Shown: positions 15,401 to 23,220 of the stretch, in pieces | Numbering within the stretch: position 1 is the stretch's first letter | Layout of the letters: every line of letters begins with the position of its first letter | Source of the DNA: Pseudocalidococcus sp964653145 | Lineage (GTDB): Bacteria > Cyanobacteriota > Cyanobacteriia > Thermosynechococcales > Thermosynechococcaceae | Assembly (NCBI GenBank): GCA_964653145.1 | Contig: CAZZCG010000011.1 | Location: 39,538-103,537, forward strand | Length of the DNA: 64,000 nucleotides | Direction of reading: 5' to 3' | Translations under genes and position numbers: made by a program | The notes under the pieces: generated by a model | Seen by the model: the letters and a program-made list of their open reading frames with translations, nothing else | Told to the model about the DNA's origin: nothing | Database searches by the model: none

Positions 15401-16222
15401 CATTAGTAATCGAATCCGCATTGCCGACCACATCGTTATTGTCGCAACCCAGACAGGGATAGGTGTGGTAGGCAGATCAACTGTACGAAGCAACATCCGT
15501 GCTGCATATCGAAGATGCCTCCAGCGATAGTAACGATAAAGCTTTGAAAGATACCAATTCGCCTCCCGTCGCCGAAAGATTTTATCGTTTGAGCGGCCTG
15601 CAACGACACAAGATGCGAGCATGATTTGGGCGTCTTCAAGCTCCATCATCCGCTGTAGTGCGAATCGGCACCTCGCAAGAATCCCGATCTTGGGCTTCTC
15701 CTTTGCCTCAGTGTTTAGCATTTTCAGAAACATGCCGTAGTGTCTTGCTTCATCCTTCGCAAGTGCAGAATAGACGGCACTGGCATTACGATCGAGCGTT
15801 GAATCTGCGAGGACACGGTAAAGCGTGCTTGCGAGTGCCTCAACTACGCACCGAGAAACCATTTCGGCAGCTACCGAACCACGCACCGATTCACCTGTAG
15901 GCGGGTGATAGGACACCAAGGATTCGTATTTCGGCATACAGTAATCGAAGTCAAAATCCTGGTCTCCCGCCTCACTGATGACACGCAACGTCACGCCATG
16001 TTGGCACTCTTCAAAGTTCCATCGACTGATTGCCGATGTCCAAGCTTCGCTGCGATCCCGAAAAATTGCTTGCAAGTATTCTGCGTAATCGTCACAGCGC
16101 GACTCAAGGAGGCAAATTGTCTTCGTGATGTGAAGCAGCGAATCGCTCAACCTAACGTTTGACAAGTTGAAGTCGTCAGGCTTCCAGTGATTCGGCGACG
16201 GTGTAATAAAAGTTGCGGCCAC
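15350..16222 (-). CDS. Ferritin-like superfamily protein, C-terminus probably chimeric
   Basis: The 290-aa product shows two metal-ligand patterns of ferritin-like helical bundles, FEECQHG near residue 70 and ALAKDEARHYGMFL near 155. A carboxylate-bridged di-iron oxidase or desaturase-like role is plausible, but the substrate is unknown. The ATG at 16222 gives a protein-like N-terminus. The last ~20 residues (from about 15410 down) are antisense to the DUF433 fragment and look unrelated, so the natural C-terminus was probably replaced or extended by recombination. The gene lacks the host heptamer GGCCTGG and is surrounded by pseudogenes, which points to recent acquisition. Confidence 0.6.
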   Translation of the reverse strand: MAATFITPSPNHWKPDDFNLSNVRLSDSLLHITKTICLLESRCDDYAEYLQAIFRDRSEAWTSAISRWNFEECQHGVTLRVISEAGDQDFDFDYCMPKYESLVSYHPPTGESVRGSVAAEMVSRCVVEALASTLYRVLADSTLDRNASAVYSALAKDEARHYGMFLKMLNTEAKEKPKIGILARCRFALQRMMELEDAQIMLASCVVAGRSNDKIFRRREANWYLSKLYRYYRWRHLRYAARMLLRTVDLPTTPIPVWVATITMWSAMRIRLLMANLGSIKSASISSRFA

Positions 16223-16450
16223 AGGCCCCCTTCGCGGTTCAATCCGACGAACTAGGGATTAGGAAGAAGCTTTCCGTATAACACTCTCTAGAGTAATGAT
16301 ATCCGGAAACTTTCGGTATCCACCTCATTTGGGCGTGATCTCAAGAAAATTGCTGTATATCGCTCTCGAAAGCGCGCTAAATAGGCAAGGTCACGTTCTG
16401 CTTCAAGTCGCAAATATCCGTGGGCATCGAGCCAATTCTTCGGTATTTCT

Positions 16451-16473
16451 TCAATATCAATATCAATATCAAT
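16451..16473 (+). repeat. TCAATA hexamer tandem repeat
   Basis: Almost four units of TCAATA, the last ending TCAATG, lie at the point where recognisable BrnT sequence begins. They may mark the deletion or slippage endpoint that removed the BrnT N-terminus. Confidence 0.7.
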
Positions 16474-16479
16474 GCCAAG

Positions 16480-16623
16480 TCTACTACGGAGCCTCGTTTT
16501 ATGGTGATTGGTAAAATTGGCGGAAAATGTTGGTCTGCAATTGCTACCTACCGCAATGAAAACATCCGAATTATTTCAGTGCGGCGTTCTCGTAATGATG
16601 AGGTTGAATTTTATGAATGCTGA
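16480..16623 (+). pseudogene. brnT: C-terminal fragment of BrnT-like toxin
   Basis: The frame ending at TGA 16621-16623 reads EPRFMVIGKIGGKCWSAIAT, followed by NIRIISVRRSRNDEVEFYE. This is the hallmark C-terminal half of BrnT ribonuclease toxins (RF..IG...G..w......IRIIS.R.a...E...Y). The N-terminal half, with the usual first strands and helix, is missing and replaced by a TCAATA tandem repeat. Toxicity is therefore very unlikely. It overlaps the start of the brnA remnant, keeping the normal toxin-antitoxin order. Confidence 0.7.
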
Positions 16624-16840
16624 AGAGCTAGATATGAAATTCGATGAAGGTGTGGAGATTCTTGAACACTTTGATTTGAGTTCTGCAAAGCGGCTAGAAT
16701 TGGAAACTAAACGCATTAATGTTGATTTCCCAATGTGGATGGTTGAGGCTTTAGATAAAGAAGCAATACGATAGGGAGTTCCTAGACAGGCAATTATCAA
16801 GACGTGGATTGCACAAAGATTAGATGCAATAGTAGTTTAA
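16613..16840 (+). pseudogene. brnA: BrnA-like antitoxin with in-frame TAG
   Basis: From ATG 16613 the frame reads NAEELDMKFDEGVEILEHFD, then RINVDFPMWMVEALDKEAIR, followed by TAG (16772-16774). It continues in the same frame as GVPRQAIIKTWIAQRLDAIV to TAA 16838. The whole is a BrnA antitoxin with its ribbon-helix-helix DNA-binding C-terminus cut off by one nonsense mutation. The truncated 53-aa form could still bind toxin, but the toxin gene is itself broken, so the pair is probably dead. Confidence 0.75.
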
Positions 16841-16875
16841 CGTCTGCGATTTAGATGCATCGGATTATTCGGCAT

Positions 16876-17706
16876 TCATCCGCATTGAAGAAAAAACCAT
16901 GAATGTTCAAATTTCCGATCCCGCAAATCAGCCTCGCGAATCCAGAAGTATATTGTACCAACGTCTCCCCACATCATTGAGGCCTCATCGTCCGAATCAA
17001 TCTGAAGCAGAAGTTTCCAATCTGTTGCAGTTTTTTCAAGGGATGGGCGCCGCGGGTCTTCATACACAGTCGAGTCGCCACAGTATAGACCGTTTGCAAC
17101 CAACTGACACTCTAGTTCCATGGAACTTTGTATGCATTCAGCGTGGCCACCGATACGATGATTTGGCCCGACCGTATTTGAACTGTACCAGTCGAAATAC
17201 TCAAAGAGCATATTACGCTCTGAATCCGAGAGCTCTGGTTGATAGTGAATTGACCAAGCATCTGGCAGATTCACAGAAGCCTCAAATTCAATTTGGCAAC
17301 AATTGAACAGCCCCAATTCCGGGGTATCCGTGGGTCTATTTGTTCGAATCAGTTTGTCAGGGGGTAATTCGGTAAAGAAAACCAAGAAACTGCCACGATC
17401 TTGTGGATCGAACCCCCAGGTGCTTTGTTCACTGTCGTAGAAAAAAAACAGAGTTCCCTTCGTGGGGAGTGAAAGATCGATCATGTCCAGAGGAATTTCT
17501 GCCAACTGAAGTTGAGCAATAAAAGAAAGCGGCGAGTCTTTGTAATGAGGCCAATTAAAACCAGGGGGCACGTCGGGAACTCCTCCTACGCGACTAGCGC
17601 CAATTGGAAGCGTATCCAAATCGCATTGCGTCGTCTTCAATCGCAATGAACGCCGAAGCTGAGCCTTCACACGGTCGGGAAGTTTGTTGAATAGGTTTTC
17701 ATTCAT
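16876..17706 (-). CDS. YwqG-family protein (DUF1963)
   Basis: The 276-aa product has the DUF1963/YwqG signatures: GASRVGGVPDVPPGFNWP near residue 36, SFIAQLQLAEIP near 60, GTLFFFYD near 85 and the C-terminal FWIREADLRDRKFEHSWFFL. Function is unknown, although the family is widespread and often sits in polymorphic-toxin or immunity neighbourhoods. Length is typical, and the ATG at 17706 fits the family's N-terminus. It appears intact despite its position next to several pseudogenes. It lacks host heptamers, which suggests it travelled with the accessory block. Confidence 0.85.
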   Translation of the reverse strand: MNENLFNKLPDRVKAQLRRSLRLKTTQCDLDTLPIGASRVGGVPDVPPGFNWPHYKDSPLSFIAQLQLAEIPLDMIDLSLPTKGTLFFFYDSEQSTWGFDPQDRGSFLVFFTELPPDKLIRTNRPTDTPELGLFNCCQIEFEASVNLPDAWSIHYQPELSDSERNMLFEYFDWYSSNTVGPNHRIGGHAECIQSSMELECQLVANGLYCGDSTVYEDPRRPSLEKTATDWKLLLQIDSDDEASMMWGDVGTIYFWIREADLRDRKFEHSWFFLQCG

Positions 17707-18042
17707 TCTGTGTGCTTTCTAAATTGCCTAACTACTCTATCTATCGCAAAATCTTTGATAGCTAACCGTTAGAACTAGTTATCATGCACTTTTCTTGAAA
17801 GTAACCGAAATTTCCTAATTATTTAATATTTTGATGAAAAGTCAACCGAATCAGGATTCTATCAGGCTTTATGAGCAATATCGTCCAATAACCAAAACAT
17901 AAGAAACTCTTAGTCTAGGTCGGTAAAGTTCATAAGGGTAAGAACTATTTCGCTGAAATAAGCTATTTGCAAACCCTTGTGATTCTCCATAGTATCGTCA
18001 GACGGTGGATGTCAGCCGCCGCTAATCAACGAAATGCTCATT
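17707..18042. other. 335-bp A+T-rich gap, no gene seen
   Basis: No convincing reading frame, tRNA or strong hairpin is visible. It probably contains the promoter of the YwqG gene at its left end and the right boundary of the accessory block. Confidence 0.5.
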
Positions 18043-18306
18043 TCACTTGCGCTGCAATGGGTTAAACAACCGATTCGAAACTTGAGATTCGGGATCAACT
18101 CCTTCTGTGAAGGTATTACGGTGGCTATTACATCGTTGACAGGCCAAGGCTAAATTCTCCAATGTATTTGCCCCTCCACAGGATCGTAGTTGAATATGAT
18201 CGACTTCTAAACGGGCTGGACTGGCTTCTTCAGAAGAGTGGCAGTATTCACATAAGTATTTGGCCCGCTCTCGAACGCGCTGCCTAATCTCTTTGAAAAT
18301 CGCCAT
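18043..18306 (-). CDS. HNH endonuclease-fold protein
   Basis: The 87-aa protein has two cysteine pairs (CEYC near residue 19, CQRC near 58) around the HNH core LEVDHIQLRSCGGANTLENL, with CNSHRN after it. The fold cleaves DNA with a bound metal, and the natural substrate is unknown. The ATG at 18306 lies 2 bases after the stop of the 80-aa upstream gene, so the two are translationally coupled. Similar gene pairs recur in cyanobacteria, and the partner may be an inhibitor or adaptor. Confidence 0.85.
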   Translation of the reverse strand: MAIFKEIRQRVRERAKYLCEYCHSSEEASPARLEVDHIQLRSCGGANTLENLALACQRCNSHRNTFTEGVDPESQVSNRLFNPLQRK

Positions 18307-18308
18307 AT

Positions 18309-18551
18309 CTAGGCAGACACAGCAATAATCTTTGCATTAAGCAGCGTAAAAATTCGGTCGAGTTCTAAAATTCCTGTTAGTTCCACTTCTTCATCTTTTG
18401 ATAATTTGGATTCCCGTTGTTTCTCATTCAGAGCCTCCAGCCGCTCTTGTATGGTTTCGCTGAATTTGAACAAAAATAGCTCTCGAACTGGCTTAATTTG
18501 AATTCCAGAATCAATAAAGGAAGAAGGCTGAATCATCAGTTGGGCATTCAT
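18309..18551 (-). CDS. 80-aa partner protein of the HNH gene
   Basis: The ATG at 18551 has GAGGAG 5 bases upstream and is preferred over a longer frame that would run into ileS. The 80-aa product is helical and charged (ETIQERLEALNEKQRESKLS, EEVELTGILELDRIFTLLNA). It resembles small cyanobacterial proteins found upstream of HNH genes. No catalytic motif is visible. It lies 17 bases after the ileS stop, so it may be co-transcribed with ileS. Confidence 0.65.
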   Translation of the reverse strand: MNAQLMIQPSSFIDSGIQIKPVRELFLFKFSETIQERLEALNEKQRESKLSKDEEVELTGILELDRIFTLLNAKIIAVSA

Positions 18552-18568
18552 GTTTCTCCTCGTCAGCA

Positions 18569-21436
18569 TCAAAACTGTCCGTGCAAAGCCGCTCCACATC
18601 GCTCACAAATCAAGGGATGAGCATCATTTTTTCCAACTTGCGTTGAATAATTCCAACAGCGGTCACATTTTTCCCCATCGGCTTTGACAATCCCAATCCC
18701 CAGTCCCCCTGTTTCTACCTGATAATTCAGCCCAGATAAAGTACTAGCCGAATCCAAGAGTTCAACCTGAGAAGTCAAGAACAAATAGCGCAACTCATCC
18801 ACGCCATTACCACTCAAACTATCGGGATTGAAAAGTTCCAACTCCTCTCGCCACTGTTCATCCGCCACAGAGAGCAAGAGCTTGGCTTCCAAAGGCGAAC
18901 CAATAAATTTATCCGTCCGGGCCTGTTCCAAGACCTTGTTTACTTCCGTGCGAATATCCCGCAGTTTTTGCCAACAGGTTGCCAATTGGGGATCGTGCCA
19001 GTTTTCGCTTAAATTCACCCAGCCCGATTGAAACACAGATTTGTGGGGTGTGGCGTAGGGGAGAAACTGCCAAATGTCTTCAGCGAGGTGACACAACACC
19101 GGGGCAATGGCCTTCGCCAGATTTTCCAATGCAATCGCTAATACAGTTTGACAACTGCGGCGGCGGGGGGCATCAACCGCACTGATATACAAGCGATCTT
19201 TGGCAATATCGAGATAGAAATTCGACAAATCGACAACACAGAAGTTTTGTACCGTTTGGAAAAAGCGGAAAAATTGATAGCTTTCAAAGGCATGGGTGAC
19301 ATCCGTAAAGACTTCACTAATCCGATGCAGCATATAGCGATCCAATTCTGGCAGTTGGGCATAGGGAATCGCATCTTGGTTGGGGTCAAAGTCGTGGAGA
19401 TTGCCTAACAGGAACCTGGCTGTGTTGCGAATTTTCCGATAAACGTCCGAGAGTTGCTTGAGAATATTTTTCCCCACGGGGACATCCGTCGAGTAATCCA
19501 CAGATGAAACCCACAACCGCAAGACATCAGCCCCATAGGCAGGTTCGTCTTTTTGGTTTTTGCCGCCTTCAATGACAATTTTGGGATCAACCACATTCCC
19601 CAAAGATTTGCTCATTTTCCGGCCCTGTTCATCTAGGACAAAGCCGTGGGTTAACACCGATTGATAAGGGGCACGACCGTTCACCGCCACACTGGTGAGC
19701 AAACTCGATTGAAACCACCCCCGATGTTGATCCGATCCTTCCAAGTACAAATTCGCGGGGTATAAATCCTCGCCTAAAACCGCCGCCCAAGAGGAACCGG
19801 AGTCAAACCAAACATCCATCGTATCCAGGCCCTTGCGATACTGATCCGCCACATCTTGGTAGGATTCCGGCAACAATTCCGCCACCGATAACTGCCACCA
19901 AATATCAGAGCCGTGTTCTGCAATCAGGGCCTGGACGTGGGCAATGGTTTCGGCGTTTAACAGGGGTTCATGGGTTTCATTGTGATAAAACACAGGAATT
20001 GGGACACCCCAACTTCTTTGCCGGGAAATACACCAATCGGAACGCTCAGCCACCATTGCCGTGATCCGGTTTTCCCCTTGGCCTGGAATCCACTTCACCT
20101 GAGCAATGGCTTCAAGGGCGGCATCCCGAAATCCGGAAACGGAAGCAAACCACTGTTCTGTGGCTCGGAAAATCGTTGGTTTTTTGGTGCGCCAATCGTA
20201 GGGATATTTGTGGTTGTAGGGTTCTTGTTTGAGGAGGGCACCAACCTCGTCTAAGGCTTTAATCACGGCGGTGTTGCCTTCTCCCAACACATTTAAGCCA
20301 GAAAATTCTCCCGCTTCTTCGGTAAAATTCCCCCGATCATCCACTGGCGACAAAATCGGAAGTCCATAGCGTTGACCCACACCATAGTCTTCTAAGCCGT
20401 GGCCTGGGGCGGTGTGGACTAAGCCTGTCCCTGATTCTGTAGTCACATAATCGCCACCAATCAGGACTTCACTTTCCCGCTCAAATAAAGGATGCCGATA
20501 ACGGGTGTGTTCCAGGGTTTTGCCCATGACCGTGGCCTGGACTGTCAAGGTTGTTTCTAAAACCGCTTCCAATCGCTCGACGAGATCCTTAGCCACGATC
20601 AAATACTTAAACCGGCCTGGGGCGGACTCACCGACTTCGACAATGGCATAGACCAATTCCGGATTGACACTCACGCCTAAATTGCCGGGAATTGTCCAGG
20701 GGGTTGTCGTCCAAATGGCAATGCCCAATTCCCCCAGAAACATATCCAAGGGGCGTTGTAGGGGTTGAGAAAGACAAGTGACTTCAAACGCTGCGTACAA
20801 ACTTTGGGAGACATGACCTTCCGGATATTCCAACTCCGCTTCTGCCAAGGCGGTTTGGGAACTGGGACTCCAATGCACCGGTTTTAAGCCCCGATAGATA
20901 TAGCCCTTCAGCACCATTTCCCCAAAGACCCCAATTTGGGCCGCTTCGTAGGCTGGGTTCAGTGTCAGGTAAGGACTATCCCAATTCCCCCAAACCCCAT
21001 AACGTTGAAAACTTTGCCGTTGCTCATCCACGGTTTTCAGGGCAAATGCCTTAGTTTTTTGCCGTAGTGCCAATGCATCCAGGCCCCGTCGTTCTTCCGG
21101 TTTCAGGTTTTGGAGGACTTTGAGTTCGATGGGCAACCCGTGACAATCCCAACCGGGAATATAGGTAACTTTCTTACCCTGGAGCAGTTGGTATTTATTG
21201 ATGATGTCCTTGAGGGTTTTGTTCATCGCATGGCCAATGTGGAGGGCGCCATTGGCGTAGGGAGGGCCATCGTGGAGGGTAAAGCGGGGGCCTGGGTTGT
21301 TTTTGGAGAGGGTTTCGTAAATCTGGTTCTCTTGCCACCAGGCCTGGATTTCCGGTTCTCGTTTTGCCGCATTGGCCCGCATTTCAAAGGCTGTCTTGGG
21401 CAAGTTAACCGTATCTTTATAAGGGCTCTCAGACAT
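18569..21436 (-). CDS. ileS: Isoleucyl-tRNA synthetase
   Basis: The 955-aa class I synthetase charges tRNA-Ile. It contains PPYANGALHIGHAMNKTL (HIGH near residue 66) and KMSKSLGNV near 620. A large inserted editing domain (about 190-400) lies between them. A C-terminal zinc-binding region has CDRCWNYS and CERCG. Length and domain order are those of the bacterial type. It carries many GGCCTGG/CCAGGCC heptamers and is clearly a resident gene. Two small genes, including a HNH gene, lie downstream on the same strand. Confidence 0.98.
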   Translation of the reverse strand: MSESPYKDTVNLPKTAFEMRANAAKREPEIQAWWQENQIYETLSKNNPGPRFTLHDGPPYANGALHIGHAMNKTLKDIINKYQLLQGKKVTYIPGWDCHGLPIELKVLQNLKPEERRGLDALALRQKTKAFALKTVDEQRQSFQRYGVWGNWDSPYLTLNPAYEAAQIGVFGEMVLKGYIYRGLKPVHWSPSSQTALAEAELEYPEGHVSQSLYAAFEVTCLSQPLQRPLDMFLGELGIAIWTTTPWTIPGNLGVSVNPELVYAIVEVGESAPGRFKYLIVAKDLVERLEAVLETTLTVQATVMGKTLEHTRYRHPLFERESEVLIGGDYVTTESGTGLVHTAPGHGLEDYGVGQRYGLPILSPVDDRGNFTEEAGEFSGLNVLGEGNTAVIKALDEVGALLKQEPYNHKYPYDWRTKKPTIFRATEQWFASVSGFRDAALEAIAQVKWIPGQGENRITAMVAERSDWCISRQRSWGVPIPVFYHNETHEPLLNAETIAHVQALIAEHGSDIWWQLSVAELLPESYQDVADQYRKGLDTMDVWFDSGSSWAAVLGEDLYPANLYLEGSDQHRGWFQSSLLTSVAVNGRAPYQSVLTHGFVLDEQGRKMSKSLGNVVDPKIVIEGGKNQKDEPAYGADVLRLWVSSVDYSTDVPVGKNILKQLSDVYRKIRNTARFLLGNLHDFDPNQDAIPYAQLPELDRYMLHRISEVFTDVTHAFESYQFFRFFQTVQNFCVVDLSNFYLDIAKDRLYISAVDAPRRRSCQTVLAIALENLAKAIAPVLCHLAEDIWQFLPYATPHKSVFQSGWVNLSENWHDPQLATCWQKLRDIRTEVNKVLEQARTDKFIGSPLEAKLLLSVADEQWREELELFNPDSLSGNGVDELRYLFLTSQVELLDSASTLSGLNYQVETGGLGIGIVKADGEKCDRCWNYSTQVGKNDAHPLICERCGAALHGQF

Positions 21437-21619
21437 GGTGGCAGGGGGCGTGTTGGTGGCAGGGGCAATAATATGGAGTCCAACCAGGCCTAAAGGCTAT
21501 ACTGGCATCCATTTATCCCATTGTGCCCTATTCCTTCCGCTGATTCAGTGACTCCTTGTGCCCGCTGATGAGCCGAATTGAACCCTGAAACTCAAGGAGA
21601 ATTGAGAAAAGTTTGGGGA

Positions 21620-21691
21620 AGCGGGTAACGCGATTCGAACGCGCGACATCAACCTTGGCAAGGTTGCGCTCTACCACTGAGCTATACCCGC
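21620..21691 (-). tRNA. tRNA-Gly(GCC)
   Basis: The minus strand folds as a 72-nt tRNA. The acceptor is GCGGGTA/TACCCGC, the D arm is GCTCAGTGGTAGAGC, the anticodon arm is CAACCTTGCCAAGGTTG with anticodon GCC, and the T arm has TTCGAAT. CCA is not encoded. Confidence 0.95.
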
Positions 21692-21853
21692 ATTGTCTGT
21701 AAATCCAGATTTTTATCATGGCGAAACCAGGCCCCGTTTGTCAATCCCCATACCTGCGCTGCGGAGTGTCGTCAATCTTGGGTCAACGGCCCGAGCCGAA
21801 GAATAATCGGGTAAGATTAGACCGGCCATGCGGAACACAGCGGGAGGAGAACC

Positions 21854-23218
21854 ATGCCAGCCACGGTGCAGAGCGAATCCCTCATTCAGTTAATCGACAT
21901 TGAAAAATCCTATCGTCAGCCCAATGGTCAAAATATTACGATCATGGAGCAAATTAACCTGGAGTTAAAAACCGGGGAAATTGTCGCCCTGTTAGGCCCA
22001 TCGGGATCCGGGAAATCCACCTTGATGCGGATCATTACGGGCCTGGTAACCCCCACCTCTGGGCAAGTGCTGTATCGTCAAGAACCGATGCGGGGCTTAA
22101 ATCCAGGGGCTGCGATTGTCTTTCAAAGTTCGGCCCTCTATCCCTGGTTGACGGTGCTGGAAAATGTCGAATTGGGCTTAAAAGCCATTGGGGAGGGGCC
22201 ACGGTCTCGGAAACGCAAAGCCTTACGGATGATTGACATCATTGGCCTGGATGGATTTGAAAACGCCTATCCCAAGGAATTGTCGGGGGGAATGCGGCAA
22301 CGGGTGGGATTTGCTAGGGCTTTAGCGGTTGAACCGGAATTGCTCTGTATGGATGAACCCTTCTCAGCCTTGGATGTGTTGACGGCGGAAAACCTCCGCT
22401 TTGAACTCTTGGATTTATGGCTAGAGAAAAAGATTCCCACCCAAAGTATTTTGATCGTCACCCACAACATTGAAGAAGCGGTGATTTTGGCGGATCGGAT
22501 CATTGTTTTAGGCAGTAACCCAGGCCGGGTGCGGGCGGATTTCCCGATGACGTTGCCCCATTATCGAGATCGCAAACAGGCGGCATTCCAGGCCATTGTC
22601 GATCGGGTTTATAAAATTCTCACCAATCCCGATTTAGACGAACCGGAAGAGGAAACCCTGGAACCCCTGAGTCTGGGCCAAGCAGCCAGTGAACCCCAGT
22701 CCCCGAAATATCAAAACCTGCCCCATGTGCGGATTGGTTCCATCGCCGGGTTGTTGGAGTTGATTGAAAACCGGAAAGAGGATCTCTATCGCCTCGGCCA
22801 AGAATTGCAGTTGGAATTGGATGATATTCTCCCGATTGTTGAGGGGGCGAAGTTGATGCAGTTGGTGGCTTTGAATGAGGGGGATATTTCCGTCACACCC
22901 CTGGGCCAGGCCTTCATTGAAGGGGACATTGACCAACGCAAACTGATTATCCGTCAACAACTTTTGAACCACATTCGCCTCGTGCAGCAGATTTTTGCTT
23001 TCCTCAATGCCAAGAAAAATACCCGCATCCCCGAAAGCCTTGTCCTGGATATTTTGGAGCGCTACTTTACGCCACAGGAAGCCAACCGCCAACTGGACAC
23101 CGCCATTGATTGGGGCCGCTACGGAGAACTCTTTGGCTATGACGAACCGGCTAAGGAAATTTTCCTAGAAACCCCCGTTCTCGATGATCCCCTGGCCTTA
23201 AGTGCGGTGGAGGAATAA
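21854..23218 (+). CDS. NitT/TauT-type ABC transporter ATPase with AAA-associated C-terminal domain
   Basis: The 454-aa protein has a complete ABC ATPase in its first ~240 residues: Walker A GPSGSGKST, Q-loop FQSSALYPWL, signature LSGGMRQRVG, Walker B LLCMDEPFSALD, H-loop VTHN. A C-terminal helical domain (about 290-440) is the 'AAA-associated' type seen in NitT/TauT-like transporters. GGGAGGAG precedes the ATG. The double permease starts 3 bases after its stop. No periplasmic binding protein is nearby, so the substrate (nitrate, sulfonate, bicarbonate or other) cannot be assigned. It works at the plasma membrane. Confidence 0.9.
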   Translation: MPATVQSESLIQLIDIEKSYRQPNGQNITIMEQINLELKTGEIVALLGPSGSGKSTLMRIITGLVTPTSGQVLYRQEPMRGLNPGAAIVFQSSALYPWLTVLENVELGLKAIGEGPRSRKRKALRMIDIIGLDGFENAYPKELSGGMRQRVGFARALAVEPELLCMDEPFSALDVLTAENLRFELLDLWLEKKIPTQSILIVTHNIEEAVILADRIIVLGSNPGRVRADFPMTLPHYRDRKQAAFQAIVDRVYKILTNPDLDEPEEETLEPLSLGQAASEPQSPKYQNLPHVRIGSIAGLLELIENRKEDLYRLGQELQLELDDILPIVEGAKLMQLVALNEGDISVTPLGQAFIEGDIDQRKLIIRQQLLNHIRLVQQIFAFLNAKKNTRIPESLVLDILERYFTPQEANRQLDTAIDWGRYGELFGYDEPAKEIFLETPVLDDPLALSAVEE

Positions 23219-23220
23219 CC

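Noticed and set aside
7682..18042. Complete prophage
   Set aside because: No integrase, terminase, portal, capsid or tail gene is visible, so only a phage- or plasmid-like accessory block is claimed.
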